From positions 1 to 27,413 of the forward strand of contig DCAZ01000128.1 of NCBI GenBank assembly GCA_002313925.1: a stretch of 27,413 nucleotides of DNA, in the 5' to 3' direction. Below are positions 1 through 8,607 of this stretch, piece by piece. A program made the position numbers and the translations under genes. Source of the stretch: Gemmatimonadales bacterium UBA1120 (GTDB lineage: Bacteria; Gemmatimonadota; Gemmatimonadetes; Longimicrobiales; Gaopeijiaceae). How positions within the stretch are numbered: position 1 is the first letter of the stretch; every line of letters begins with the position of its first letter. The notes beneath the pieces were generated by a model that did no database searches, had not been told where the DNA came from, and was given only the letters and a program-made list of their open reading frames with translations.

Positions 1-1741
1 CAAGAAGGTCTTTGTGGGTGCCCTCCTCGTGGAGCTTCCCTTTGTGGAGCACTAGGATACGATCGGCGTTTTGCACTGTTGAAAGACGGTGTGCGATTAC
101 TAGTGACGTGCGATTTTTGAGTAATTCTTCGGTAGCTGACTCGATTTTTGCTTCAATCTCTGAGTCCACAGAGCTCGTTGCTTCATCAAGCACGAGGATA
201 TCCGGGTCAAAGGCGAGTGCGCGTGCGAAACTCACAAGTTGTCGTTCACCAACAGAAAGGCCGGATCCACGCTCTCCAACTGACTGGTTGTATCCTTCAG
301 CGAGACGCTCTATAAACTGTGATGCCCCAATTCTTTTAGCTGCACCACGGATAGCATCGTTGGAGATCTCCGGTGAACCAAGGCGAATGTTATAGCTCAC
401 ATCTTGACTGAAGAGGAAGACGTCTTGGAGCACGAGGCCAATTCGGGCGCGTATATCTTGAAGTCTCGTGTGCTGTATTGGGATACCGTCAAGTAAGATC
501 TGTCCGCGGCCCACGTCATAAAAGCGCATCAGAAGGTTGATAACCGTAGTTTTTCCGACCCCGGTATGTCCCACAATCGCGACTTTCTCACCAGGATTGA
601 TGGTAAAGCTCAGGTCCTCCAGGATCCAGTCAGGTCTTCCGTCCCGGTCTTTGCCATATGCAAACCAGACATCCTGGAATTCAATCCGGCCGTGGGTTGT
701 AGCTGGCAGTGCAACTGGGTTTTCCGGATTCTCAATGATGTTTTCTTCATCAAGCAGCTTGAAAATTCGCTCGGAGGACGCCATTGCGCCTTGGAGCAAG
801 TTGTACTTTTCGGAGAGATCCTGTATCGGTCTGAAGAAGCGCCGAGCGTACTGGAGAAATGCTGCAAGAACGCCGACCGTGATTGCGCCGTCTAGAGTTC
901 TTAGCCCTCCGTACCAGATGATCAGTGCAAGTGCTAATGCAGTGAAAAATTGAATAATCGGGAAAAAGAGAGCGTAGTAAGTGATCGAACGGAGGTGAGC
1001 ATCCAGATAAGATTGGTTGAGCTCAGCATGAAGATTGGCCTGCTCCTCTTCATGGTTAAACAGTTGGACAACGCGAATTCCTGTGAATCTCTCATGAATG
1101 AAGGCATTGAGCCTCGCTACCCGGCCTCTTATGTCTCGGTATGCGTTTCGGATCCTTGCACGAAATAAGAATGCCGCAATAAAGACGAAGGGAAGGACAC
1201 TGAACGAGACTAGCGCGAGCCTCCAATTCATATTCAGCATCGCGGCAACTATGAAGCCTAGCGTGAACACATCGCCGAAAACGGTGACGAGGCCCGAACT
1301 AAATAACTCATTCAGTGTTTCCACGTCGTTCGTGATCCGAGTCATCAGTCGGCCAACCGGATTCCTGTCATAGAACCGGAGGTCCATCCGTTGGAATTTT
1401 TGAAAAATCTCGGTGCGCAGGTCATACATAACCGACTGGCCAAGCCATGTTGTAAGTACACCCTGTACGTAGGTAAGTATGGTTCCTAGCAGAACCGCAG
1501 CGATGTATCCTCCTGCCAGGAGGGCAACGAAACTTCTGTCTCGGCTTGGGATCGCTTCGTCAATGATGATCTGCGTCAACCAAGGTCCGACGACCTGAGT
1601 TGCGGATGCAAGAATCAACACTATGACTGCTATTGCGACCCGCCACTGGTAAGGTCCTAGGTACCGGAGTAGGCGCTTCATCAGGCGTGCGTCGTAAGCT
1701 TTGCCGAAGACCTCTTCGTCGAGTGTATTCAATTCGGCCAT
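1..1741 (-). CDS. ABC transporter, fused permease/ATPase (partial at 3' end)
   Basis: This is a half-size ABC exporter: an N-terminal six-helix membrane domain (about residues 25-320) followed by an ATPase domain. About 580 codons are visible and the C-terminus runs off the window start. The ATP site is complete: Walker A GHTGVGKTT at 391-399, the ABC signature LSVGERQ at 495-501, Walker B ILVLDEATS at about 515-523 and the H-loop His at 551. The layout matches MsbA/LmrA/BmrA-type multidrug or lipid exporters that work as homo- or heterodimers in the inner membrane. The substrate cannot be read from the sequence, and a partner half-transporter may lie just outside the window. The ATG at 1741 starts MAELNTLDEE, a natural N-terminus for this family. 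The gene is divergent from uvrA, with about 110 bp between the starts. Confidence 0.93.
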   Translation of the reverse strand, partial: MAELNTLDEEVFGKAYDARLMKRLLRYLGPYQWRVAIAVIVLILASATQVVGPWLTQIIIDEAIPSRDRSFVALLAGGYIAAVLLGTILTYVQGVLTTWLGQSVMYDLRTEIFQKFQRMDLRFYDRNPVGRLMTRITNDVETLNELFSSGLVTVFGDVFTLGFIVAAMLNMNWRLALVSFSVLPFVFIAAFLFRARIRNAYRDIRGRVARLNAFIHERFTGIRVVQLFNHEEEQANLHAELNQSYLDAHLRSITYYALFFPIIQFFTALALALIIWYGGLRTLDGAITVGVLAAFLQYARRFFRPIQDLSEKYNLLQGAMASSERIFKLLDEENIIENPENPVALPATTHGRIEFQDVWFAYGKDRDGRPDWILEDLSFTINPGEKVAIVGHTGVGKTTVINLLMRFYDVGRGQILLDGIPIQHTRLQDIRARIGLVLQDVFLFSQDVSYNIRLGSPEISNDAIRGAAKRIGASQFIERLAEGYNQSVGERGSGLSVGERQLVSFARALAFDPDILVLDEATSSVDSEIEAKIESATEELLKNRTSLVIAHRLSTVQNADRILVLHKGKLHEEGTHKDLL

Positions 1742-1820
1742 CGATACCCGGAGTTGGGGGACGGTGCCGTGGGTACCCGAACTTTGGGCCAGTAGATCCC
1801 TGGCGCCTCAGCGCCCAGGT

Positions 1821-1841
1821 CCTCCCAGAGGTCTCTGGAGG
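1821..1841 (+). promoter_or_regulatory. Hairpin enclosing the uvrA Shine-Dalgarno
   Basis: CCTCC at 1821-1825 can pair with GGAGG at 1837-1841, and AGA (1827-1829) with TCT (1834-1836). This gives eight pairs with one bulged C and a four-base loop. GGAGG is the ribosome-binding site of uvrA, so the folded form would hide it. The core is also a dyad, CCAGAG-GT-CTCTGG (1825-1838), so it could instead be a DNA operator. The pairing is seen directly; the function is inferred. Confidence 0.4.
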
Positions 1842-1855
1842 TGATATCGTTGAGT

Positions 1856-4669
1856 ATGAGAGATCCGATCCGAATTCGCGGAGCACGACAACACAATCTC
1901 AAGAACATTGACCTTGATTTACCGAGGCGGTGTTTGACTGTCATCACTGGCCCATCGGGTTCCGGTAAGAGTTCACTAGCACTCGACACGTTGTTTGCCG
2001 AAGGTCAGCGGCGATATGTGGAGTCATTGTCGACTTATGCAAAGCAATTCCTTGAACGCATGGAGAAGCCGGATGTAGATGCTGTTGAGGGTATTTCCCC
2101 TGCGGTAGCGATCGAGCAAAAAAACCCCACAAAGTCGAGCCGTTCAACAGTGGGAACGGCTACAGAGGTCTATGACTATCTCCGGTTGCTCTGGTCCCGG
2201 GTCGGGCACACGCACTGTCCTGAGTGTGATCGACGGGTACGTCCGGACACCGTAAGTGAGGCGGTGGATCAGGTGCTCTCTCTTCCTGAAGGAACGCGTA
2301 TCCAAGTCTGTTTTCCGCTTCCACGAAGTAGTGAAGTGACACATGAAGCCATCGTGTCAAACCTACGTGCGATGGGATTTCTTCGGCTTGTCGCGGATGG
2401 TGTGGCGCTTGACCTATCCGGCCCTGAAGCTGCAGAGGCGAAAGGGTTGGATGTGGATCTTAGCGGGGAATCCGAACTCCTGGTTGTGGTGGACCGTCTC
2501 AAAGTTCAACTGAACCTAAGGGATCGACTAGCTGACTCTCTTGGAACCTGTTTTGTGGAAGGAGATGGGGAGGCAATTGTGGTGGCTGTGATCGAAACAG
2601 AAGAGAAGCGCTTGCTTTTTACTGAACGGTTCCGTTGCCCAGACCATCCGCAGGTCACGTTTACTGACCCATCACCACAACTATTCTCTTTCAATAACCC
2701 TTACGGCACTTGTCAGCTCTGCACGGGTTTCGGGGCCACGCTCGACTATGATGTGGACTTGGTTGTACCGAGCGGGGAAGTCTCTCTAGCGGATGGTGCA
2801 GTCGATCCATGGGCCAAGCCACGATACCGGCGCGAACGAGAGAAATTGAAGACATTCGCGATCGACGAGGGCGTTTCGATCTACTCACCTTGGGAAGAGC
2901 TTTCAGAAGAGTTCCGTAGCAAGGTCATGTTCGGGACAAAAGGCTTCCGGGGGGTGATCCCATTTTTGGTCTCGAAAGAGAAGAAGCGTTACAAGCAGTA
3001 CATCCGTGTTTTCCTGCGCCAGTATCAGAGCCCGAACATCTGTCGATCCTGTGGTGGCTCGAGAATTCGATCAGAAGCTCTATGGGTGCGAGTTGGAGGT
3101 TGTCCAATCTCTCAAGTTTCTGCTCTCCCATTAGAGGATCTTGCCCCATGGCTTGACGGTCTTCAGCTGTCAAAGATGGAAGAACAGGTTGCCGAGACAA
3201 TCCTGCGGGAACTGAAGTCGCGTGTTGCGTTCCTGTGTGATGTCGGCCTGGGATACCTTTCCTTAGCGAGGCAGACCCGAACACTTTCGGGTGGGGAGGC
3301 TCAGCGGATCAACCTCGCGAACTCTCTAGGTGCCGCTCTAGTTGAAACTCTTTATATCCTTGATGAGCCTACTATTGGGCTGCACCCGAAGGATACAAGT
3401 GCTCTTCTTGATCTGATCAAGCGTCTTCGTGATGCTGGCAACACGGTTGTCGTGGTCGAACACGATACTCAAGCTATTCAGTCTGCAGATCATATTGTGG
3501 AGCTTGGACCAGCATCAGGTGAACAGGGAGGTGAGATTGTCTTTGAGGGCCCACCTGATGAACTCGAGACAAAGGACACCTCAACCGGGCGATACATATC
3601 AGGGCGCTCTAGTGGCCCGTCGCCGCAGACCAGACGTCGGGTCAACGGTGCATCCATTTTTCTGAAAGGGGCACGACTTCACAACTTGAAAGGGATCGAT
3701 GTCGAAATTCCTTTGGGTACCCTGACAGCTGTCACGGGTGTGTCAGGTTCGGGAAAGTCGACTCTGGTGCATGACGTACTCTACAGGGCAGCAGAGCGCG
3801 AGTTGGGTGGCGTGAGTTCCGTGAAAGAACACCTGGGCGAAGTCACGGGTGAATACGCAGAACTGACAGGGCTTACAGGGTTGGAGGACGTGGTCCTTGT
3901 AGATCAATCTCCGATTGGCCGGACACCTCGCTCTAATCCTGCAACGTATATCAAAGCGTGGGAGGATATCCGTAAATTGTTTGCTTCCAACCACTTAGCT
4001 AGAGAGCGCGGTTATGGACCGGGGCACTTCAGCTTTAACGTAAGCGGTGGGAGATGTGAAGTGTGCAAAGGCGCTGGCCAAGTAAAGATCGAAATGGTCT
4101 TCATGGCCGACGTATATGTTAGGTGTGATACCTGTGGTGGAGCTCGCTATAACCGTGAACTTCTCGAAGTACGGATCCGTGGCAAGAATGTGTCGGAGAT
4201 ACTCGAGCTAACTGTGACCGAGGCGATTCGTTTTTTTATTCGTGAGCGGAAATTAGGACGGAAGCTTTGGCAGCTAGAACAAGTTGGACTCGGGTATCTG
4301 CGCTTGGGGCAAGCTGCGACAACACTCTCGGGCGGGGAAGCTCAGCGCCTGAAAATTGCTCGAGAGTTTACAAGTGCCGCGGGGAGAAGGGGTAGGAAGC
4401 TGTACATACTCGATGAACCAACCACTGGGCTTTCGGGAGAAGATGTAGCGAAGCTGCTAGAAGTGTTGGACAGACTAGTAGGTGGTGGTAACACTGTAGT
4501 GGTTATCGAGCATAACCTCGATGTGGTCAGAGCTGCAGATTGGGTCATCGATTTAGGTCCGGGTGCTGGTGCTCGGGGTGGTGAGGTTGTGGCGATGGGT
4601 ACGCCAGAGAGGGTAGCGAAAGTCCCTGAGAGCGTAACTGGCCACTATCTAGTGGATTTGCTCAGTTAG
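1856..4669 (+). CDS. uvrA: Excinuclease ABC subunit A (UvrA)
   Basis: UvrA is the damage-recognition ATPase of nucleotide excision repair. It dimerises, scans DNA and loads UvrB. At about 938 residues it matches classical UvrA1, and the UvrB-binding insertion is present (about residues 120-250). Both ABC modules are intact: Walker A GPSGSGKS at 32-39 and GVSGSGKS at 628-635, each followed by an LSGGEAQR signature. The C-terminal zinc module is CEVC (734-737) with CDTC (757-760). The earlier zinc site is unusual: C261-P-D-H264 pairs with C286 and C289, a CXXH where CXXC is usual. I chose the ATG at 1856 because MRDPIRIRGARQHNLKNI aligns with family N-termini. A TTG at 1850 is in frame and lies only 8 nt after GGAGG (the ATG is 14 nt away), so it is a real alternative. 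Confidence 0.96.
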   Translation: MRDPIRIRGARQHNLKNIDLDLPRRCLTVITGPSGSGKSSLALDTLFAEGQRRYVESLSTYAKQFLERMEKPDVDAVEGISPAVAIEQKNPTKSSRSTVGTATEVYDYLRLLWSRVGHTHCPECDRRVRPDTVSEAVDQVLSLPEGTRIQVCFPLPRSSEVTHEAIVSNLRAMGFLRLVADGVALDLSGPEAAEAKGLDVDLSGESELLVVVDRLKVQLNLRDRLADSLGTCFVEGDGEAIVVAVIETEEKRLLFTERFRCPDHPQVTFTDPSPQLFSFNNPYGTCQLCTGFGATLDYDVDLVVPSGEVSLADGAVDPWAKPRYRREREKLKTFAIDEGVSIYSPWEELSEEFRSKVMFGTKGFRGVIPFLVSKEKKRYKQYIRVFLRQYQSPNICRSCGGSRIRSEALWVRVGGCPISQVSALPLEDLAPWLDGLQLSKMEEQVAETILRELKSRVAFLCDVGLGYLSLARQTRTLSGGEAQRINLANSLGAALVETLYILDEPTIGLHPKDTSALLDLIKRLRDAGNTVVVVEHDTQAIQSADHIVELGPASGEQGGEIVFEGPPDELETKDTSTGRYISGRSSGPSPQTRRRVNGASIFLKGARLHNLKGIDVEIPLGTLTAVTGVSGSGKSTLVHDVLYRAAERELGGVSSVKEHLGEVTGEYAELTGLTGLEDVVLVDQSPIGRTPRSNPATYIKAWEDIRKLFASNHLARERGYGPGHFSFNVSGGRCEVCKGAGQVKIEMVFMADVYVRCDTCGGARYNRELLEVRIRGKNVSEILELTVTEAIRFFIRERKLGRKLWQLEQVGLGYLRLGQAATTLSGGEAQRLKIAREFTSAAGRRGRKLYILDEPTTGLSGEDVAKLLEVLDRLVGGGNTVVVIEHNLDVVRAADWVIDLGPGAGARGGEVVAMGTPERVAKVPESVTGHYLVDLLS

Positions 4670-4740
4670 GCGACCCGCATTCTTCAAAAGAGTCAGACTT
4701 TCACGTACTGCGTACTAATGGCTTCCTAGAATCCTTATCT

Positions 4741-5754
4741 ATGTCATCTCCACCCCCGATTTCTGTGTTACTTCCTGTGCGAAATGGAGCGGAATACCTA
4801 CCCGAGGCGATTGCCTCTATTGAGGCCCAGACCTATAGCAAATACGAGGTTATCGCCGTTGATGACGGGTCTTCAGATGATTCCTGGTTTGTGCTTCAAG
4901 AGTGGGCTAGCCGAGACGAACGTGTAAGGGTATTCCGACAGGGGCCGGACGGGATCGTACCAGCACTCGAGTTTGCACGCAGTGAAGCTACTGGATCTTA
5001 TCTCGCAAGGATGGATGCAGATGACATTGCTGGCCCCACTCGCTTTGAATTACAGCTTCAACTAATGGAGTCAGATAGCTCTCTGGCGATCTGTGGATGT
5101 GAGACAGAGTACTTTCCTCTAGAGAAGGTTCGGGATGGTGCACTGCGTTACCAGACTTGGCTGAACGCACCGGCCACACCGGAGGAAATCGAAAAGGAAA
5201 TTTTTGTTGAATGCCCATTACCACATCCTGCATTTTTTATGCGCGGGGATGTTATTGAAGAAGTAGGAGGGTATCGGGATCTAGGTTGGCCTGAAGACTA
5301 CGATCTTCTACTCAGGGTTTGGCGGTCAGGTGGACGCCTAGGAAAAGTCTCTTCTGTGCTTATGCACTGGAGGGAAACTCCACAACGCCTGTCACGGACT
5401 GACAAACGGTATTCCCTTGATGCGTTCCGTCGCTGCAAGGTCCACCATCTAGTTTCCGCCTTTCCGTCGGCAGTGAATGGGGTATTGATTTGGGGTGCCG
5501 GAAGAGTCGGTAAGGGTTTTGGTCGGGAGTTAGCCCGAGTTGGGGTACCGGTCATAGCCTATGCGGAGGTAAGCCCTCGTAAGATTGGCCAGAATATACA
5601 CGGTGCGACGGTCCTAGACACCGATGAAGCCCTTAGGTTGAGGGATGTTTTACATCTCGCTTCGGTGGGTCAAGAAGGAGCTCGCCAGAGGCTGAGAAAC
5701 TTACTTTCTAGGGCAGGTTATCGTGAGCTAGAAAACTTCGTTGCCATGGCATGA
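4741..5754 (+). CDS. Family 2 glycosyltransferase with a C-terminal Rossmann-like domain
   Basis: Residues 6-230 are a GT-A glycosyltransferase of family 2. They include the nucleotide-binding VDDGSSDDS (40-48), a DAD metal motif in RMDADD (90-95) and EDYDLLLR (185-192), where the catalytic base is expected. Such enzymes move a sugar from a nucleotide-sugar to a cell-surface glycan or lipid on the cytoplasmic side of the membrane; donor and acceptor are unknown. From about residue 246 there is a second unit starting LIWGAGRVGKGFG, a glycine-rich Rossmann fingerprint, about 90 residues long. It resembles the nucleotide-binding half-domains found at the end of some sugar-modifying enzymes. No transmembrane segment is evident. 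No good Shine-Dalgarno precedes the ATG. The gene follows uvrA by 71 bp and has no glycan-gene neighbours here. Confidence 0.88.
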   Translation: MSSPPPISVLLPVRNGAEYLPEAIASIEAQTYSKYEVIAVDDGSSDDSWFVLQEWASRDERVRVFRQGPDGIVPALEFARSEATGSYLARMDADDIAGPTRFELQLQLMESDSSLAICGCETEYFPLEKVRDGALRYQTWLNAPATPEEIEKEIFVECPLPHPAFFMRGDVIEEVGGYRDLGWPEDYDLLLRVWRSGGRLGKVSSVLMHWRETPQRLSRTDKRYSLDAFRRCKVHHLVSAFPSAVNGVLIWGAGRVGKGFGRELARVGVPVIAYAEVSPRKIGQNIHGATVLDTDEALRLRDVLHLASVGQEGARQRLRNLLSRAGYRELENFVAMA

Positions 5755-6081
5755 TTTGGTAGCGAAAAAGCGTTATTTTTATTGGCCTTGGTAAGCACTA
5801 ACCAGGCGAATGAATCGAGTTCCCCAAAGCCACCAGGAAAGTTGCGTTTGCCAGACCTTCATCTACCCTCTGAGTACCACACTAATGCAGGGATAGATTG
5901 GCAGCTTAGCTTGCTGCTGATACCGGCCAGAAGTGAGCTCTAGAACAAGGCCATATCGCTGGCCGAGACACGCACATGGCACTCGGCAGCGGTTTGTCTG
6001 ATATGAAGGGCAGGAAGCTTTCCCTCATTCCACTGGGACTATCAACGTGTCAACTCACGAAGTCTTGGAAGGACAAAACGC
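5755..6081. other. 327-bp intergenic region upstream of gyrA
   Basis: I find no convincing ORF, tRNA or known RNA family here. A short imperfect hairpin (5785-5807, GCCT-t-GGT with ACCAGGC) lies after the glycosyltransferase stop but has no T-tract on either strand. The gyrA ribosome-binding site GGAAGGA is at 6067-6073. The region presumably carries the gyrA promoter, but no box pair is good enough to mark. Confidence 0.5.
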
Positions 6082-8607
6082 ATGACTGAAGAGATTGGGC
6101 TCGTAGGAGAGGATGGTCAGGGCGAAAAAGTTATTTCGCGTCTGATCGAGGACGAAATGCGCGAATCCTTCATTGATTACTCGATGAGTGTGATTGTGCA
6201 GCGTGCTTTGCCGGATGTGAGGGATGGCTTGAAACCGGTGCATCGGCGGATCCTATATGCGATGGGTGAGTTGGGACTAAGCCCGGGTCGACCGTTCAAG
6301 AAGAGCGCGACTGTCGTGGGAGATGTGCTTGGGAAGTACCATCCCCACGGTGACTCCTCGGTCTACGATTCAATGGTGCGGATGGTGCAAGATTTTTCAC
6401 TCCGCTATCCACTGGTAGATGGTCAGGGAAATTTTGGCTCAGTAGACGGTGACTCAGCGGCAGCCTACCGGTATACAGAGGCTCGCCTGACACACATGGC
6501 GATTGAGCTTCTTGCCGATATCGATAAGGAGACGGTCGCGTTCATCCCGAACTTCGACGGAAGTGTGGATGAACCATCAGTGCTACCATCTCGCGCACCG
6601 AACCTTCTCATAAACGGCTCTTCCGGAATTGCGGTTGGAATGGCCACGAATATTCCGCCTCATAACCTGGGAGAAGTTGTCGATGCCACCATCGCACTCA
6701 TTGATGATCCAGATATACCCCAGGAGCAGCTAGAGGCCATCATTCCCGGCCCAGATTTTCCAACTGGCGGTTTTGTTTGTGGCCAAGAAGGAATTCATGA
6801 TGCGTACAGGACGGGAAGGGGACGCATCGTCATGAGGGCTCGGGCGGAAGTCGAGACGATAGGAGACGATCAGGAACGGATCGTCGTGACTGAGATTCCT
6901 TTTATGGTCAACAAGTCCAGGATGATAGAGCAGATCGCTCAACTCGTTCGTGATAAGAAGCTCCCGGACATCAGGGATTTGCGTGATGAGTCAGATCGTG
7001 AGGGAATGAGGGTTGTGATCGAACTCAAGAGAGATGCTGTCCCGCACATTGTGCTGAACAGGCTATACAAGCACACACAGATGCAATCGACGTTTGGTAC
7101 AATCTTACTGGCGCTCGTTGATGGACAGCCGAAGGTGATGCAGCTCCGTGAGATGCTTCTTCACTTCATAGATCACCGGCATGAGGTCATAGTCCATCGG
7201 AACGAATTTGATCTACGACGAGCCGTTTCACGAGAGCACCATCTTGAGGGGCTTAAGATTGCGGTTGATAACATTGATGAAGTTATCAAAGTCATCCGCG
7301 GCTCAAAGGACTCGAAGATCGCTGCTACTGAACTCCGTGAGCGATTCGAACTCTCCGAGTTACAGGCTAAGGCCATACTTGAAATGCGCCTTTCCCGTCT
7401 TACGGGTCTTGAGATTGAAAAGCTTGAAATCGAACTCACAGAAGTACAAGAGTTGATTGAGGATCTCCGGGGAATTCTGGGATCGGAAGATCGTCGGATG
7501 GGCATCCTTAAGGACGAACTGTTGGCAGTCTCAGAGAAGCACGGCAACGACCGGCGGACTGAGATAACAGCGGCGGTGGGGTCGTTTAATGTGGAAGACC
7601 TGATTGTTGAAGAGGACATGGTGATCACCGTGTCACGTCAGGGATATGTGAAGAGGCTCCCCATTGATACATACCGTGCACAGCGTAGAGGTGGACGAGG
7701 GCTGCGTGGTATGGGAACTAAGGATGAGGATTGGGTCGAACATCTGTTTGTTGCCTCAACGCACGACTATCTCATGATCTTCACTCGACGCGGGCAGTGC
7801 TATTGGATCAAGGTGTGGGAAATCCCTGTCGGAGGACGGACGGCACGCGGTAAGCCGATCGTTAACTTGCTTAACCTCTCAGATGAAGAAGAGATCGCAT
7901 CAGTGGTACCTGTGCGTGAATTCTCTGAGGACAGGAACCTCTTGTTTTGTACCAGGCTCGGTATGATCAAGAAGAGCGCACTCTCAGCGTACGGCAATGT
8001 CCGGTCCGTAGGCTTAAATGCGATGAATATCAGAGAGGGCGATGAACTTATCGACGTTCAGATCACGTCCGGAGAGGATGAGATTATCCTCGCGAGCAGG
8101 AATGGGAAGGCGATCCGCTTCAATGAAGGGGATGCGCGTCAGATGGGACGTGCTACTGCGGGTGTGAGGGGCTTGAGGCTCCGCGAAGGGGATGTTGTTA
8201 TAGGTATGGTTGTGGTCCGACCAGATTCAACCTTGCTCGTGGTATCGGAGAAGGGGATGGGCAAAAGGTCAAATGTGGACTCATACCGGTTACAGAAACG
8301 AGGCGGGAAGGGGGTTATCAACCTCAAGACAACCGACAAGAATGGCTTGGTTGTAGCGATCAAGGCAGTTTCGGAAGAAGAGGAATTAATGATGATCACT
8401 CGCCAAGGAGTCGTGAATCGCCAACGCGTATCGGAGATCTCAGTAATCGGGCGGGTCACCCAGGGAGTAAAGTTGGTCAATCTTGATGAGGGTGATGCCG
8501 TTGTGGATGTTGCCCGTGTTATTACAGAGGATGTAAACGGTGAGGGTTCGGATGATCTTAGTGATGCGGCCTCAGTAACTTCGGAGACTGACGGAGTCGA
8601 GGCTTGA
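6082..8607 (+). CDS. gyrA: DNA gyrase subunit A
   Basis: GyrA cuts and rejoins DNA in the A2B2 gyrase that introduces negative supercoils. At 841 residues it has the usual length. The catalytic tyrosine is Y131 in AAAYRYTEARL. The quinolone-determining stretch reads HGDSSVYDSM, with S92 and D96 where E. coli has S83 and D87, so the common resistance substitutions are absent. The C-terminal beta-pinwheel carries the GyrA box QRRGGRG at 534-540, which marks gyrase rather than topoisomerase IV ParC. It also has a second box-like QKRGGKG at 738-744. The protein ends in an acidic tail. GGAAGGA lies 8 nt before the ATG. The stop overlaps the start of the downstream dehydratase (TTGA), so the two are probably co-transcribed. 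gyrB is not in the window. Confidence 0.98.
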   Translation: MTEEIGLVGEDGQGEKVISRLIEDEMRESFIDYSMSVIVQRALPDVRDGLKPVHRRILYAMGELGLSPGRPFKKSATVVGDVLGKYHPHGDSSVYDSMVRMVQDFSLRYPLVDGQGNFGSVDGDSAAAYRYTEARLTHMAIELLADIDKETVAFIPNFDGSVDEPSVLPSRAPNLLINGSSGIAVGMATNIPPHNLGEVVDATIALIDDPDIPQEQLEAIIPGPDFPTGGFVCGQEGIHDAYRTGRGRIVMRARAEVETIGDDQERIVVTEIPFMVNKSRMIEQIAQLVRDKKLPDIRDLRDESDREGMRVVIELKRDAVPHIVLNRLYKHTQMQSTFGTILLALVDGQPKVMQLREMLLHFIDHRHEVIVHRNEFDLRRAVSREHHLEGLKIAVDNIDEVIKVIRGSKDSKIAATELRERFELSELQAKAILEMRLSRLTGLEIEKLEIELTEVQELIEDLRGILGSEDRRMGILKDELLAVSEKHGNDRRTEITAAVGSFNVEDLIVEEDMVITVSRQGYVKRLPIDTYRAQRRGGRGLRGMGTKDEDWVEHLFVASTHDYLMIFTRRGQCYWIKVWEIPVGGRTARGKPIVNLLNLSDEEEIASVVPVREFSEDRNLLFCTRLGMIKKSALSAYGNVRSVGLNAMNIREGDELIDVQITSGEDEIILASRNGKAIRFNEGDARQMGRATAGVRGLRLREGDVVIGMVVVRPDSTLLVVSEKGMGKRSNVDSYRLQKRGGKGVINLKTTDKNGLVVAIKAVSEEEELMMITRQGVVNRQRVSEISVIGRVTQGVKLVNLDEGDAVVDVARVITEDVNGEGSDDLSDAASVTSETDGVEA

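Noticed and set aside
5785..5807. Hairpin after the glycosyltransferase gene as a terminator
   Set aside because: The stem is short with a bulge, and no T-tract follows on either strand.
7173..7628. Long antisense frame inside gyrA
   Set aside because: The sense frame is unmistakable GyrA; the antisense product is Ser/Arg-rich low-complexity, as expected for a shadow.
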